This document shows, piece by piece, positions 18,984 through 28,016 of a DNA stretch of 64,000 nucleotides (its first letter is position 1; every line of letters starts with the position of its first letter). Origin of the DNA: Deltaproteobacteria bacterium. GTDB lineage: Bacteria; Myxococcota_A; UBA9160; SZUA-336. The position numbers and the translations under genes were made by a program. The stretch covers positions 1-64,000 of the forward strand of contig JAJDAJ010000015.1 of the NCBI GenBank assembly GCA_029261925.1, given 5' to 3'. Under the pieces are notes generated by a model. The model had not been told where the DNA came from. It saw only the letters and a list, made by a program, of their open reading frames with translations, and made no database searches.

Positions 18984-19826
18984 TCAGGGCCCGCCGGGCG
19001 CCTCCACGATCTCGGGGTCCGCGAAGGCCAGGCGCTTGCGCATGACCTCGATCGCCTCGGGGCTGGAGTCGATCAGCAGGAAGCGGCGCCCCTCGCGCGC
19101 GGCGGCCTCGCCCAGGGTCCCGCTGCCCGCGAAGAAGTCCACGCAGAGGTCGCCGGGCCGGCTGTGCACGCGCACGATCCGGCGCACCACGCCCAGGGGC
19201 TTCTGGGTGGCATAGCCGGTCCGCTCCCGCGACCCCGTGGGCACGATGGTGTGCCACCAGACGTCGGTCGGGGTCTTGCCGCGGGCGGCCTTCTCGGCCC
19301 CGACGAGGCCCGGGGCCATGTACGGGATGCGGTCGATGGCGTCGTGGTCGAACAGGTAGGTCTCCGGGTCGCGGGCGTACCAGAGGATGGTGTCGTGCTT
19401 GGCCGGCCAGCGGCGCCGCGAGCGGCCCCCGAAGTCGTAGGCCCAGATGATCTCGTTCATGAAGCAGTCGCGCCCGAAGATGCCGTCGAGCAGCAGCCGG
19501 CAGTGGTGCGACTCGCGGGGGTCCACGTGCAGGAAGAGCGACCCCTCGGGCGCCAGGATGCGATGGGCCTCGAGCAGGCGCGGCTCCAGGAAGGCCAGGT
19601 AGTCGTCGAAGCGATCGGAGAAGGCGCTCTCGCCCAGCACCTGGCTGCGGTAGCGCTGGCCCCCGAAGCCGGTGCGATCCCCGTCCGGGTCGCGGGTGGT
19701 CCGCAGGCGCCGGCGCCGCTGGGTGCGGCCCGTGTTGAAGGGCGGGTCGGCGTAGATCAGCGCCACGCCGCCGGCGGGCAGCGACGGCAGCACCCGCAGG
19801 TTGTCGCCGAGCACGATGCGGTTCAC
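18984..19826 (-). CDS. Site-specific DNA methyltransferase (adenine N6/cytosine N4 type)
   Basis: LIYADPPFNTG (motif IV), CVDFFAGSGTLGEAA (motif I); GTG start. Confidence 0.85.
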   Translation of the reverse strand: MNRIVLGDNLRVLPSLPAGGVALIYADPPFNTGRTQRRRRLRTTRDPDGDRTGFGGQRYRSQVLGESAFSDRFDDYLAFLEPRLLEAHRILAPEGSLFLHVDPRESHHCRLLLDGIFGRDCFMNEIIWAYDFGGRSRRRWPAKHDTILWYARDPETYLFDHDAIDRIPYMAPGLVGAEKAARGKTPTDVWWHTIVPTGSRERTGYATQKPLGVVRRIVRVHSRPGDLCVDFFAGSGTLGEAAAREGRRFLLIDSSPEAIEVMRKRLAFADPEIVEAPGGP

Positions 19827-19831
19827 GCGGC

Positions 19832-19837
19832 TACCCT
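19832..19837 (+). promoter_or_regulatory. Putative leaderless -10 element TACCCT
   Basis: TACCCT-gctgcgc-GTG (start at 19845). Confidence 0.4.
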
Positions 19838-19844
19838 GCTGCGC

Positions 19845-20606
19845 GTGACGGTGCAGGCGATCTGCTTCGACCTGTTCGACACGCTGGTGGACCTCCACAT
19901 GGATCGTCTGCCGGTCGTCGAGATCGCCGGGCGGCGTGTCCCGTCGACCCTGGGCGCGCTGCACGAGGCGCTCGAGGCCTTCGAGCGGCTGCCCTTCGAC
20001 GAGTTCGTATCGGAGCTGCGCGCATCCGACAAGGCGCTGTACCGCAGCCACCACGGCGAGGGGCTCGAGCTGCCCACGCTGCGCCGCTTCGAGGCCTTCT
20101 GCGCGCGCATCGGCGTGGGCGATCCCGCCGCGCCCGCGCTGCTCACGGAGACCCACATGGGCCGGCTGCGCGAGCAGGTGCGGATCCTGCCCCACCATCG
20201 CGACGTGCTCGGCGGGCTGCGGGAGCGCTACCGGCTCGCGGTGGTCTCGAACTTCAGCCACACCCCGCTGGCGCTCCAGGTGCTCGACGAGGCCGGCCTG
20301 CGGGGCGACCTGGACCCGATCGTGATCTCCGAGGACGTGGGCATCCGCAAGCCCCGACCCGAGATCTTCCAGGCCGCGCTCGACGCGCTCGACCTGCCCG
20401 CCGCGCAGGTCGTGCACGTGGGCGACAACCTCGGGGCCGACATCGAGGGCGCAGCGGCCCTGGGCATGCGCACGGTCTGGCTCACGCGGCGCGTGCCCGA
20501 TCCCGCCGACGCCCTCGACGCGCACCCGGGCAAGCCGCCCGACGGCGTGATCGCCGACCTGCGCGAGCTGGCGGACTGGCTGCACGGCCGGCCGCCGGTC
20601 CGATGA
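19845..20606 (+). CDS. HAD family hydrolase
   Basis: ICFDLFDTLVD, VVSNFSHTPLALQVLDEAGL, IRKPRPEIFQAAL, VHVGDNLGADIEGA. Confidence 0.88.
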   Translation: MTVQAICFDLFDTLVDLHMDRLPVVEIAGRRVPSTLGALHEALEAFERLPFDEFVSELRASDKALYRSHHGEGLELPTLRRFEAFCARIGVGDPAAPALLTETHMGRLREQVRILPHHRDVLGGLRERYRLAVVSNFSHTPLALQVLDEAGLRGDLDPIVISEDVGIRKPRPEIFQAALDALDLPAAQVVHVGDNLGADIEGAAALGMRTVWLTRRVPDPADALDAHPGKPPDGVIADLRELADWLHGRPPVR

Positions 20607-22132
20607 GCTGGATCCTGCGCGTCCTGACGCGCCTGGCGGAGCTCGGCAACCGCCTGCCCGACCCCGTGACCCTGTTCGCGCTGCTCACCCTGGCGGTGGT
20701 GCTGATCTCGGCGCTGGCCGCGGGGGTGAGCGAGGAGGTGATCCAGCGCGACGGCGGCGTGCTGGAGCGCAGCGTACGCAGCCTGCTGTCGCGCGAGGGC
20801 GTGCGCTGGTTCTTCGACTCGGCCGTCACCAACTTCACCGGCTTCGCCCCGCTGGGCAAGGTGCTCACCGTGATGCTCGGCATCGGCGTGGCCGAGCGCA
20901 CCGGGCTGGTGACCGCCGCGCTGCGCCTGCTGGTGCAGAGCGTCCCCGCGAGCGCGATCACCGCGGCCGTGGTCTTCGCCGGCGTGATGAGCTCGATGGC
21001 GGCCGACGCCGGCTACGTGGTCCTCACGCCGCTGGGCGGGGTGCTCTTCGCCGGGCTCGGCCGCCACCCGCTGGCGGGCCTCGCCGCCGCGTTCGCGGGC
21101 GTGTCCGGCGGCTACAGCGCCAACCTGCTGCTGACCGGCCTCGACCCGATGCTCGCCGGACTGACGCAGGAGGCGGCGCGCGCGATCGACCCGGCGTACG
21201 TCGTGCACGCCACGGCCAACTACTACTTCATGCTCGCGTCGACGTTCCTGGTGACGGGGCTCGGCACGCTGGTGACCGTGCGCGTGGTCGAGCCCATGCT
21301 GGGCACCTGGGACCGCTCGCGCGCACGCGGGGCGCCCGAGCTCCCCGATGCGATCGGCGCCGAGGAGCGCGCCGGGCTGCGCGCCGCGGCGCTCGGCGCG
21401 GGCGTCGTCGCGCTGGGCATGGCGGCGCTCGCGCTCTGGCCCGGCTCACCGCTGCGCGATCCCGTGCCCGAGGGCGCCCCCGCGATCGGCGCGCTGGCCC
21501 CGTTCTTCGGCGCGATCGAGATCCAGATCGCTGCGCTGTTCTTCGTGCCCGGCGTGATCCACGGCTGGCGCACGGGGCAGATCCGCAGCGACCGCGACGT
21601 GGCCGCGATGACCTCGGACACCATGGCGACCATGGGCGCCTACATCGTGCTGGCCTTCGTGGCCGCGCAGTTCGTGGCCGCGTTCAACTGGACGCACCTG
21701 GGTGCGATCACGGCGGTGAAGGGGGCCGGCCTGCTGCAGGCGATCGGGCTCGGCGGCGTGCCGCTGCTGATCGCGTTCCTCGCGGTCTCGGCCACCATGA
21801 ACCTGTTCGTGGGCAGCGCCTCGGCCAAGTGGGCCTTCATGGCGCCGATCTTCGTCCCGATGCTGATGCTGACCGGCTTCAGCCCCGAGGCGGCGCAGGC
21901 CACGTACCGCGTGGGCGACTCGGTCACCAACATCATCTCGCCGCTGATGCCCTACCTGCCGATCATCATCGTGTTCGCGCAGAAGTACGACCGCGACGCC
22001 GGGCTCGGGACGCTGATGGCCGCCATGCTCCCGTACTCGATCGCCTTCGGGCTCGGCTGGAGCGTGCTGCTGGCCGTCTGGGCGAGCGCCGGCTGGGCGC
22101 TCGGGCCGGGTGCGGGGATCGCGTACCCGTGA
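20603..22132 (+). CDS. AbgT family transporter
   Basis: ~500 aa polytopic; GNRLPDPVTLFALL start and AbgT-type architecture. Confidence 0.85.
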   Translation: MSWILRVLTRLAELGNRLPDPVTLFALLTLAVVLISALAAGVSEEVIQRDGGVLERSVRSLLSREGVRWFFDSAVTNFTGFAPLGKVLTVMLGIGVAERTGLVTAALRLLVQSVPASAITAAVVFAGVMSSMAADAGYVVLTPLGGVLFAGLGRHPLAGLAAAFAGVSGGYSANLLLTGLDPMLAGLTQEAARAIDPAYVVHATANYYFMLASTFLVTGLGTLVTVRVVEPMLGTWDRSRARGAPELPDAIGAEERAGLRAAALGAGVVALGMAALALWPGSPLRDPVPEGAPAIGALAPFFGAIEIQIAALFFVPGVIHGWRTGQIRSDRDVAAMTSDTMATMGAYIVLAFVAAQFVAAFNWTHLGAITAVKGAGLLQAIGLGGVPLLIAFLAVSATMNLFVGSASAKWAFMAPIFVPMLMLTGFSPEAAQATYRVGDSVTNIISPLMPYLPIIIVFAQKYDRDAGLGTLMAAMLPYSIAFGLGWSVLLAVWASAGWALGPGAGIAYP

Positions 22133-22926
22133 CGCGCATGCGCCGCGGCGCAGGGCAGCGCGCTCGAAGGCGGTATCCCGTGCGCGCGGTGCGGCGGCTG
22201 GGCGCGGCCTCCCTGGCGCTGGCGACGGCCCTGGCCGCCGGGCCGGCGCCGGCCGCGCCGGGCGACGAGGTGGTCGTGCTGCTGCACGGCCTGTTCCGCA
22301 GCGAGCGCGCCATGGCGCCGCTGGCGCGACACCTCGAGCAGGCGGGCTGGACCACGCTCTCGATCGACTACCCCTCGACCCGCGAGCCGATCGAGACGCT
22401 CGCCGCGCGCGTGCGCCGCGAGATCGTCGAGCGCGCGCCCGCCGCTGCGACCGTGCACGCGGTCACGCACTCGCTCGGCGGCGTGCTGCTGCGCCAGCTC
22501 ATGGCCCGCGACCCGCTGCCGCGCTTCGGCCGCGCCGTGCTGCTGGCGCCCCCGAGCGGCGGCAGCGAGGTCGTCGACGCGCTCGACGCCTGGGGCCTCG
22601 CCTGGTCGCTGGGCCCCGCCGGCCGCGCGCTGGGCACGGGCCCCGACAGCGCTCCCCGGCGCCTGCCCCCGCCCGGCTTCGAGCTCGGCGTGATCGCCGG
22701 CAGCGCCTCGTTCAACCCCCTGAGCTCCTGGCTGATCCCCGGACCCGACGACGGCCGCGTCTCCGTGGACAGCGCGCGGATCGAGGGCATGCGCGACTTC
22801 CTCGTCGTCGAGCGCACGCACACCTTCATCATGCGCGGCGACGAGGTGAAGCGGCAGGTCGTGCACTTCCTGCGCTCGGGGGCGTTCGTGCGGCAGGGGG
22901 TGGAGGACGCGGGGGCTGGCAGGTGA
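22129..22926 (+). CDS. Secreted alpha/beta hydrolase (lipase-like)
   Basis: VVVLLHGLFRS, VTHSLGGVLLR; signal peptide; start GTG 22129 or ATG 22138. Confidence 0.8.
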   Translation: MTRMRRGAGQRARRRYPVRAVRRLGAASLALATALAAGPAPAAPGDEVVVLLHGLFRSERAMAPLARHLEQAGWTTLSIDYPSTREPIETLAARVRREIVERAPAAATVHAVTHSLGGVLLRQLMARDPLPRFGRAVLLAPPSGGSEVVDALDAWGLAWSLGPAGRALGTGPDSAPRRLPPPGFELGVIAGSASFNPLSSWLIPGPDDGRVSVDSARIEGMRDFLVVERTHTFIMRGDEVKRQVVHFLRSGAFVRQGVEDAGAGR

Positions 22927-23042
22927 CCGGGGGCGGCCCCTGCAGCCCGGCTGCGCGCGGGCTGCGCGTCCGGCCTCCCGCCGCCAGGGCTTCTCGATCC
23001 TGTACCATGCGCCGCCCCCCCAGGTGACGGCGACCGAGTGCG

Positions 23043-24044
23043 ATGCAGCTGACCCGGATTCCAGCCCTCTGGCCCGCGCTTGCGGCGCTCCTGCTGGCGA
23101 GCGTGCTCGCGATCTGGTCTCACGGCGTTTCCCGGACGACCCGGCTCTCCAACCTGGACCTCGAGTCGACCGGCATCGCCGAGACCTATCTGATGACCGA
23201 CAAGTCGGAGCCCGGCCGCGGCTACATCGTGGGCAGGCGCGCCTCGACGGTGCGTCGCTCGGACTCGGCGCAGCAGGGGGACAGGTGGCGCCTCGACCGG
23301 ATCCCGGGTGCGTCCGGCGATACGTGGATCGCGCAGTCGAAGCGCAAGGGCAAGGGCACCGTGTTCTACGTGCCTTACCCCGACGTTCCCGATCCCGTGT
23401 ACCCGTACTACTACCGTTTCGTTCGCGAGCTCAGGCGCGAGCTCGAGCTCCCGCAGGTGAGCTGGACGAGTCTGTTCGTGAACCGCGTGTACCAGGGTCT
23501 CTACCTGCGCGTATCCCTCCCCTTCGACCCCCGGAAGAAGGACGGTGGCAGCGGGATACTGCGCGAGATCCTCGCGGTCGAGGGCGACCGTCTGATGGGC
23601 ATCGACTCGCGCTTCGACGACGCACCCGGCGTCTACGTCGACTCGATCGCGAGCGGAGTGTTTCCCCGGCTACGGGAGCCCGCACCGGCGCTGGCCTGGC
23701 TGGCCCGTCGCGCACCCACGGCCGAGACCACGCTGTTGATCCAGAACGTGGAGCCCTGGAGCGTGAGCCTGCTGCCCCTACCTGTGTCGCTGCCGGCGCT
23801 CTTCAGGGCGCGCTACGGGCGCGCTCCCGCGAGCTTTCACGACGCGCGCTACGCGCGCTGGGTGAACGCCGGATGGCGCGAGGGCGAGGAGCTCGAGCCC
23901 TTCGATGCAGCCGAGCGCGAGGCCCTGGAAGCCGGGCTGGAAGCCTATGCGTCCAGGCTCCGGGCCGGACTGAGGGCACACGTCACGCTCCACCAGAGCG
24001 GGGATCTGCTCGCCAGCCTGGATCGACGCCTGGGGGAGCTCTGA
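23043..24044 (+). CDS. Secreted/membrane-anchored CotH-like protein, degenerate
   Basis: N-terminal TM segment; SLFVNRVYQGLYLRV resembles the CotH entry motif; no D..D/NL catalytic motif seen. Confidence 0.5.
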   Translation: MQLTRIPALWPALAALLLASVLAIWSHGVSRTTRLSNLDLESTGIAETYLMTDKSEPGRGYIVGRRASTVRRSDSAQQGDRWRLDRIPGASGDTWIAQSKRKGKGTVFYVPYPDVPDPVYPYYYRFVRELRRELELPQVSWTSLFVNRVYQGLYLRVSLPFDPRKKDGGSGILREILAVEGDRLMGIDSRFDDAPGVYVDSIASGVFPRLREPAPALAWLARRAPTAETTLLIQNVEPWSVSLLPLPVSLPALFRARYGRAPASFHDARYARWVNAGWREGEELEPFDAAEREALEAGLEAYASRLRAGLRAHVTLHQSGDLLASLDRRLGEL

Positions 24045-24049
24045 GACCC

Positions 24050-24775
24050 ATGCGTCCGTTCAGACAGGAGCTGAAGTTCCGCGTGCATCACAGCGTGAAG
24101 ACGATGCTGCTCGAGCGCTGGCGGCGGTACCTGGTGCGCGCACCGTTCACCAACGCACACGCCGTGACACCGATCCTCAGTCAGTACTACGACTCCCCGG
24201 AGCTGGCCTTCTACTACGAGAAGCTGGACGGCATAGCGCTGCGCAACAAGGTACGCCTCCGCGTCTACAGTCAGCGCTTCACACCCGGGCAAACCGCGTT
24301 CCTCGAGATCAAGCATCGTCAGAACGATCTCGTCCGGAAGTACCGCCAGCAGATCTCCGACTTCGGCCCGGAGTGGCTCGATCCGTCGCACTGGCGCTTC
24401 GACGACCCGCAGATGGAGTCCGCCTTCCTGACCCTGCTGGAGCGACACAGGCTCCGGGCCTCCGCGCAGGTCTACTATCAGCGCGAGGCATACGAGGGTG
24501 CGGTCGAGAGCGACATCCGCGTCACGTTCGACACCTGCCTCACGGGGCTGCACCCGGGAGAGGTCGTGACGGGCACGCTCCTCCGCGACCACATGCGAAG
24601 CCTGATGCCCGACACGCTCGAGATCCTCGAGGTGAAGGCGACCCGCGGTATCCCTCGCTGGGTTCACGACGGCATCGTCGCGGCCGAACTCCAGCAGCAG
24701 ACCATTCCCAAGTACATCACCGCGGTCGAGGTCCTGGGCCTGCCCGGACTCGCGCCCGCCGGAGCCTACGCATGA
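24050..24775 (+). CDS. VTC-domain (TTM superfamily) polyphosphate polymerase-like protein
   Basis: MRPFRQELKFRV, NKVRLRVY, AFLEIKHR, VRKYRQQI, SDIRVTFD, EILEVKATRGIP. Confidence 0.85.
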   Translation: MRPFRQELKFRVHHSVKTMLLERWRRYLVRAPFTNAHAVTPILSQYYDSPELAFYYEKLDGIALRNKVRLRVYSQRFTPGQTAFLEIKHRQNDLVRKYRQQISDFGPEWLDPSHWRFDDPQMESAFLTLLERHRLRASAQVYYQREAYEGAVESDIRVTFDTCLTGLHPGEVVTGTLLRDHMRSLMPDTLEILEVKATRGIPRWVHDGIVAAELQQQTIPKYITAVEVLGLPGLAPAGAYA

Positions 24776-25467
24776 ACGACTACTTCCTCGACAAGCTGTT
24801 CCGACCGTCCGAGACCGACATCTTCACCTTTCCCGATCTGATGCTCGCAATGACGATCTCGACGCTGCTGGCGTACGTGCTCGCCCACGCCTACCGCTAC
24901 ACGCACAGGGGTACGAGCTACTCGCAGTCGTTCCTCGTGACCCTGTTCATCATGGCAGTGGCGACCAGCGTCGTGATGATGATCATCGGCAGCAACATCG
25001 CGCGGGCGTTCAGCCTCGTCGGCGCACTCTCGATCATTCGCTTCCGCACGGCGGTCAAGGACGCCCGCGACACCGGCTACCTCTTCGCCGCGATGATTGC
25101 CGGGATGGGCTGCGGGACACAGTTCTACCTGGCCTCGATCAGCCTGACCGCGTTCATCTCGGTTCTCGTGATCGTTCTGTACGCGACCGACTTCGGGATC
25201 AAGCAGAAGCTCGAGAGCATCCTGCGGGTGACCTACCGGGTGGGCGAAGGCACTCTCGAGCAGATCGAGCGCGAGCTCGAGGGATCGTTTCGTGAGTTCA
25301 AGCTGATCAACCGCGTGCTGGACTTCGGTGAGGACCACGAGACCAACGTCTACGTCGTCCGACCGGCCCGGAACAAGGACCCCCACGAGATCGAGAGCCG
25401 GCTCCGCGAGATCGAGGGGGTCTCCAACCTCGCGATCTACCAGAGCGACCAGCATGCCCCGTTCTGA
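24772..25467 (+). CDS. DUF4956 membrane protein
   Basis: ARAFSLVGALSIIRFRTAVKDARDTGYLFAAMIAGMGCG; ATGA overlap with VTC gene. Confidence 0.88.
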   Translation: MNDYFLDKLFRPSETDIFTFPDLMLAMTISTLLAYVLAHAYRYTHRGTSYSQSFLVTLFIMAVATSVVMMIIGSNIARAFSLVGALSIIRFRTAVKDARDTGYLFAAMIAGMGCGTQFYLASISLTAFISVLVIVLYATDFGIKQKLESILRVTYRVGEGTLEQIERELEGSFREFKLINRVLDFGEDHETNVYVVRPARNKDPHEIESRLREIEGVSNLAIYQSDQHAPF

Positions 25468-27985
25468 CCTGTTCTCGGACAGCTACACGGGGGAGCCGCG
25501 CCGTCGCGGGCCTCTGGCCAGCATCTCCCTCGTGATCGCCCTGATCGGGTTCGGTATCGGCCTCTTCTTCGTCGGCGAGTACTTCCAGCGCTACGCGACG
25601 TACCGACAGGAGCGCGCCTCGGACCCGGGCCTGCCGCCCGTATCGCCGCTGGAGCCGGTGCGAAACATCGCGCTCAACACGCTCTACGAGCTGCCCCGCC
25701 CGATCGGCAACCAGGCGCTGCTCGAAAGCGGACTGCGTGTCTACGATCTGCAGATCGCCACGAAGCATCTGGCGACGATCCAGCAGACGGCCGAGCGGGT
25801 GACCGCGAGGACCGTGGCGGTCGGAGTCCCCAGGGAGTACGTGCCGGCCCGTTTCCGCTCCGGGAACGAGAGCTGGCCGGTGCAGGTGAAGCTGCGCGGG
25901 CTGATGAGCCTGCACTACCTGAAGATGCGGCCCTCGCTCAGGGTCAAGTTCCCGCGGGATCGTCTCTTCGAGGGCAAGCGGCAGATCAACCTGTCGGACC
26001 CCTACGACAAGGGCCTGACCATCGACGCGACCACCAACCGGGAGCTGGAGCGGTACGGCATCCTGACCTGGGACAGCCGCTTCGTGATCGTTCGCGTCAA
26101 CGACGAGCTGCAGGGACTCTTCCAGGAGATCGAGCAGTTCGGCCGCAGCATGGCGGATCGGACCGGCCGGCCGGAGGGCTTCATCTTCTCGGGCGACGGC
26201 CAGCTCTTCGGCAGCGAGGGGCCGGGATACGACAAGGCGCGCGGAGCCATCGAGCGCGTCATGGCCTGTCGCCAGGGTGGAGAGCCGGGCGCCGACGGCT
26301 GTGGCTGGGACTTCTTCAGCAGCTACTTCGACGTGGATCGCTGGGCCTGGGCGGGGGCGATGATCGCGCTGCTGCACTCGGCGCACGCCTGGGATGGCGA
26401 CAACCTGCGTCTGTTCTGGGATCCGGCGCGCGGAAAGTTCGAGCCGGTGCCGTGGGACTACTTCTACTACCCACTCGACCCCGGAAGCGCGGACGGCGAG
26501 CCCCGACTCGGCGGCGATTACGCGGCTGCCTTCTACGGCATCGACCGGTACCGGCAGGAGCGGGATTCGCGCCTCTGGATCCTGCTGAACGAGCGCGTGG
26601 ACCCGATGATCGAGCGGGCGAGGAGCCACTTCGAAGAGCTGGCCCCCGCCCTGATCGGGGACGTGCGTCATCCATCGTTCGAGCTCGACCGCGAGCGCCA
26701 GAGACAGTTCGAGACGACGCTGGACGGGAACCGGCGCCAGCTCCGCGCGCTGCTCGAGCGCGATGATCTGCGCGCGCGCACCTGGCGCACCAGCGCCGGG
26801 CTCGTCGTCCAGATCGAGAACCACGCCAAGGCCTTCGCCGAGGTCACGGGTCTCGTCGCGAGCAGCGCGCGGGGTCGGGTGAGCGTGCCGATCGACCCGT
26901 TGATCGTCGATGGCACCTGGGGAGGCGCACCGGGCCGCGCGACCCTCGTGATCGAGCTCCCGCCCGGCCTCCGGCCGGGCGCCCTCGAGGCGACCAACGG
27001 TGTCACCGGAGCGCCGGTGGATCCAGGGGCGATACGGATCGAAGCCGGTAGCGGTCCAGCGCCCGGACTGACGGCCACACCCGCTCCCGCGCTGCAGATC
27101 GCTCTCGACAACGTCCGGGTCGATGCGGATCAGGTCACGTTCGGCCCGGGAATCGTGCATCTGGCCCGGGCCCTGGAAGTTCCCTCCAGTCACGACGTCG
27201 TGTTCGCGCCGGGCCTGGACCTGCGGATGGGCCCCGGCGCGACGCTGGGGATCTACGGCGATCTGGAGTCGGTCGGACGGGCCGACGCTCCGGTCCGGAT
27301 CTCCGGAGCGGCGAAGGCACCGTGGGGCGGAATCTTCGTACAGGGAACGCGTACCGAGCCGCGCCAGGTCCACCTCGAGCATACGCTCGTGGTCGGGGGC
27401 AGCGGCGCACAGAACGCCCGGACCTGGTTCACGGCCCCGTTCGCCGTGCACGACGGCCGGGTGCGCATCCGCGAGAGCGAGTTCCGGGATGCCGGCGCGG
27501 ACGACGGCATCAACCTGAAGTACTGCGAGGTCGAGATCGACGACAGCCGCTTCGTGCGGGCACTGGACGACGCGGTCGACTGCGACTTCTGTCGCGGAGT
27601 GCTCCGGAACAACTGGATCGAGGACGCCGGTGGTGACGGGCTCGACTTCAGCGGCTCCGACGTCGACGTCGAGGGAAACCGGATCGAGGGGTGTGGCGAC
27701 AAGGGCATGAGCGTCGGCGAGCGAACCGTGGCCAGGATCTCGGGCAACCGGATCCGCGGCTGCCGCACCGGAATCGCCGTCAAGGATCTCTCGAACGCGA
27801 CGATCCAGGACACACGCCTCGAGGACCTGGAGGTCGGCCTCGCCCTGTACGTGAAGAAGCCCACCTTCGGTCCCAGCCACGCCCGCCTCGAGCGGGTGGA
27901 GATGAACAACGTCGCCACGACGCTTGTCCGGGACGCCTCCTGCACTCTCGAGGGGGCCGCGCACCTGGAGCCAGGCGGGGCTTGA
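25454..27985 (+). CDS. CotH kinase family protein fused to C-terminal right-handed beta-helix
   Basis: TM anchor; ELQGLFQEIEQ, WDGDNLRLFWDPARGKFEPVPWDYFYYPLD (CotH core); C-terminal NRIEG..NRIRGC parallel-beta-helix repeats. Confidence 0.85.
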   Translation: MPRSDLFSDSYTGEPRRRGPLASISLVIALIGFGIGLFFVGEYFQRYATYRQERASDPGLPPVSPLEPVRNIALNTLYELPRPIGNQALLESGLRVYDLQIATKHLATIQQTAERVTARTVAVGVPREYVPARFRSGNESWPVQVKLRGLMSLHYLKMRPSLRVKFPRDRLFEGKRQINLSDPYDKGLTIDATTNRELERYGILTWDSRFVIVRVNDELQGLFQEIEQFGRSMADRTGRPEGFIFSGDGQLFGSEGPGYDKARGAIERVMACRQGGEPGADGCGWDFFSSYFDVDRWAWAGAMIALLHSAHAWDGDNLRLFWDPARGKFEPVPWDYFYYPLDPGSADGEPRLGGDYAAAFYGIDRYRQERDSRLWILLNERVDPMIERARSHFEELAPALIGDVRHPSFELDRERQRQFETTLDGNRRQLRALLERDDLRARTWRTSAGLVVQIENHAKAFAEVTGLVASSARGRVSVPIDPLIVDGTWGGAPGRATLVIELPPGLRPGALEATNGVTGAPVDPGAIRIEAGSGPAPGLTATPAPALQIALDNVRVDADQVTFGPGIVHLARALEVPSSHDVVFAPGLDLRMGPGATLGIYGDLESVGRADAPVRISGAAKAPWGGIFVQGTRTEPRQVHLEHTLVVGGSGAQNARTWFTAPFAVHDGRVRIRESEFRDAGADDGINLKYCEVEIDDSRFVRALDDAVDCDFCRGVLRNNWIEDAGGDGLDFSGSDVDVEGNRIEGCGDKGMSVGERTVARISGNRIRGCRTGIAVKDLSNATIQDTRLEDLEVGLALYVKKPTFGPSHARLERVEMNNVATTLVRDASCTLEGAAHLEPGGA

Positions 27986-28016
27986 GTCCCGCCGGGCTCC
28001 GCGGGCACAATCCCAC

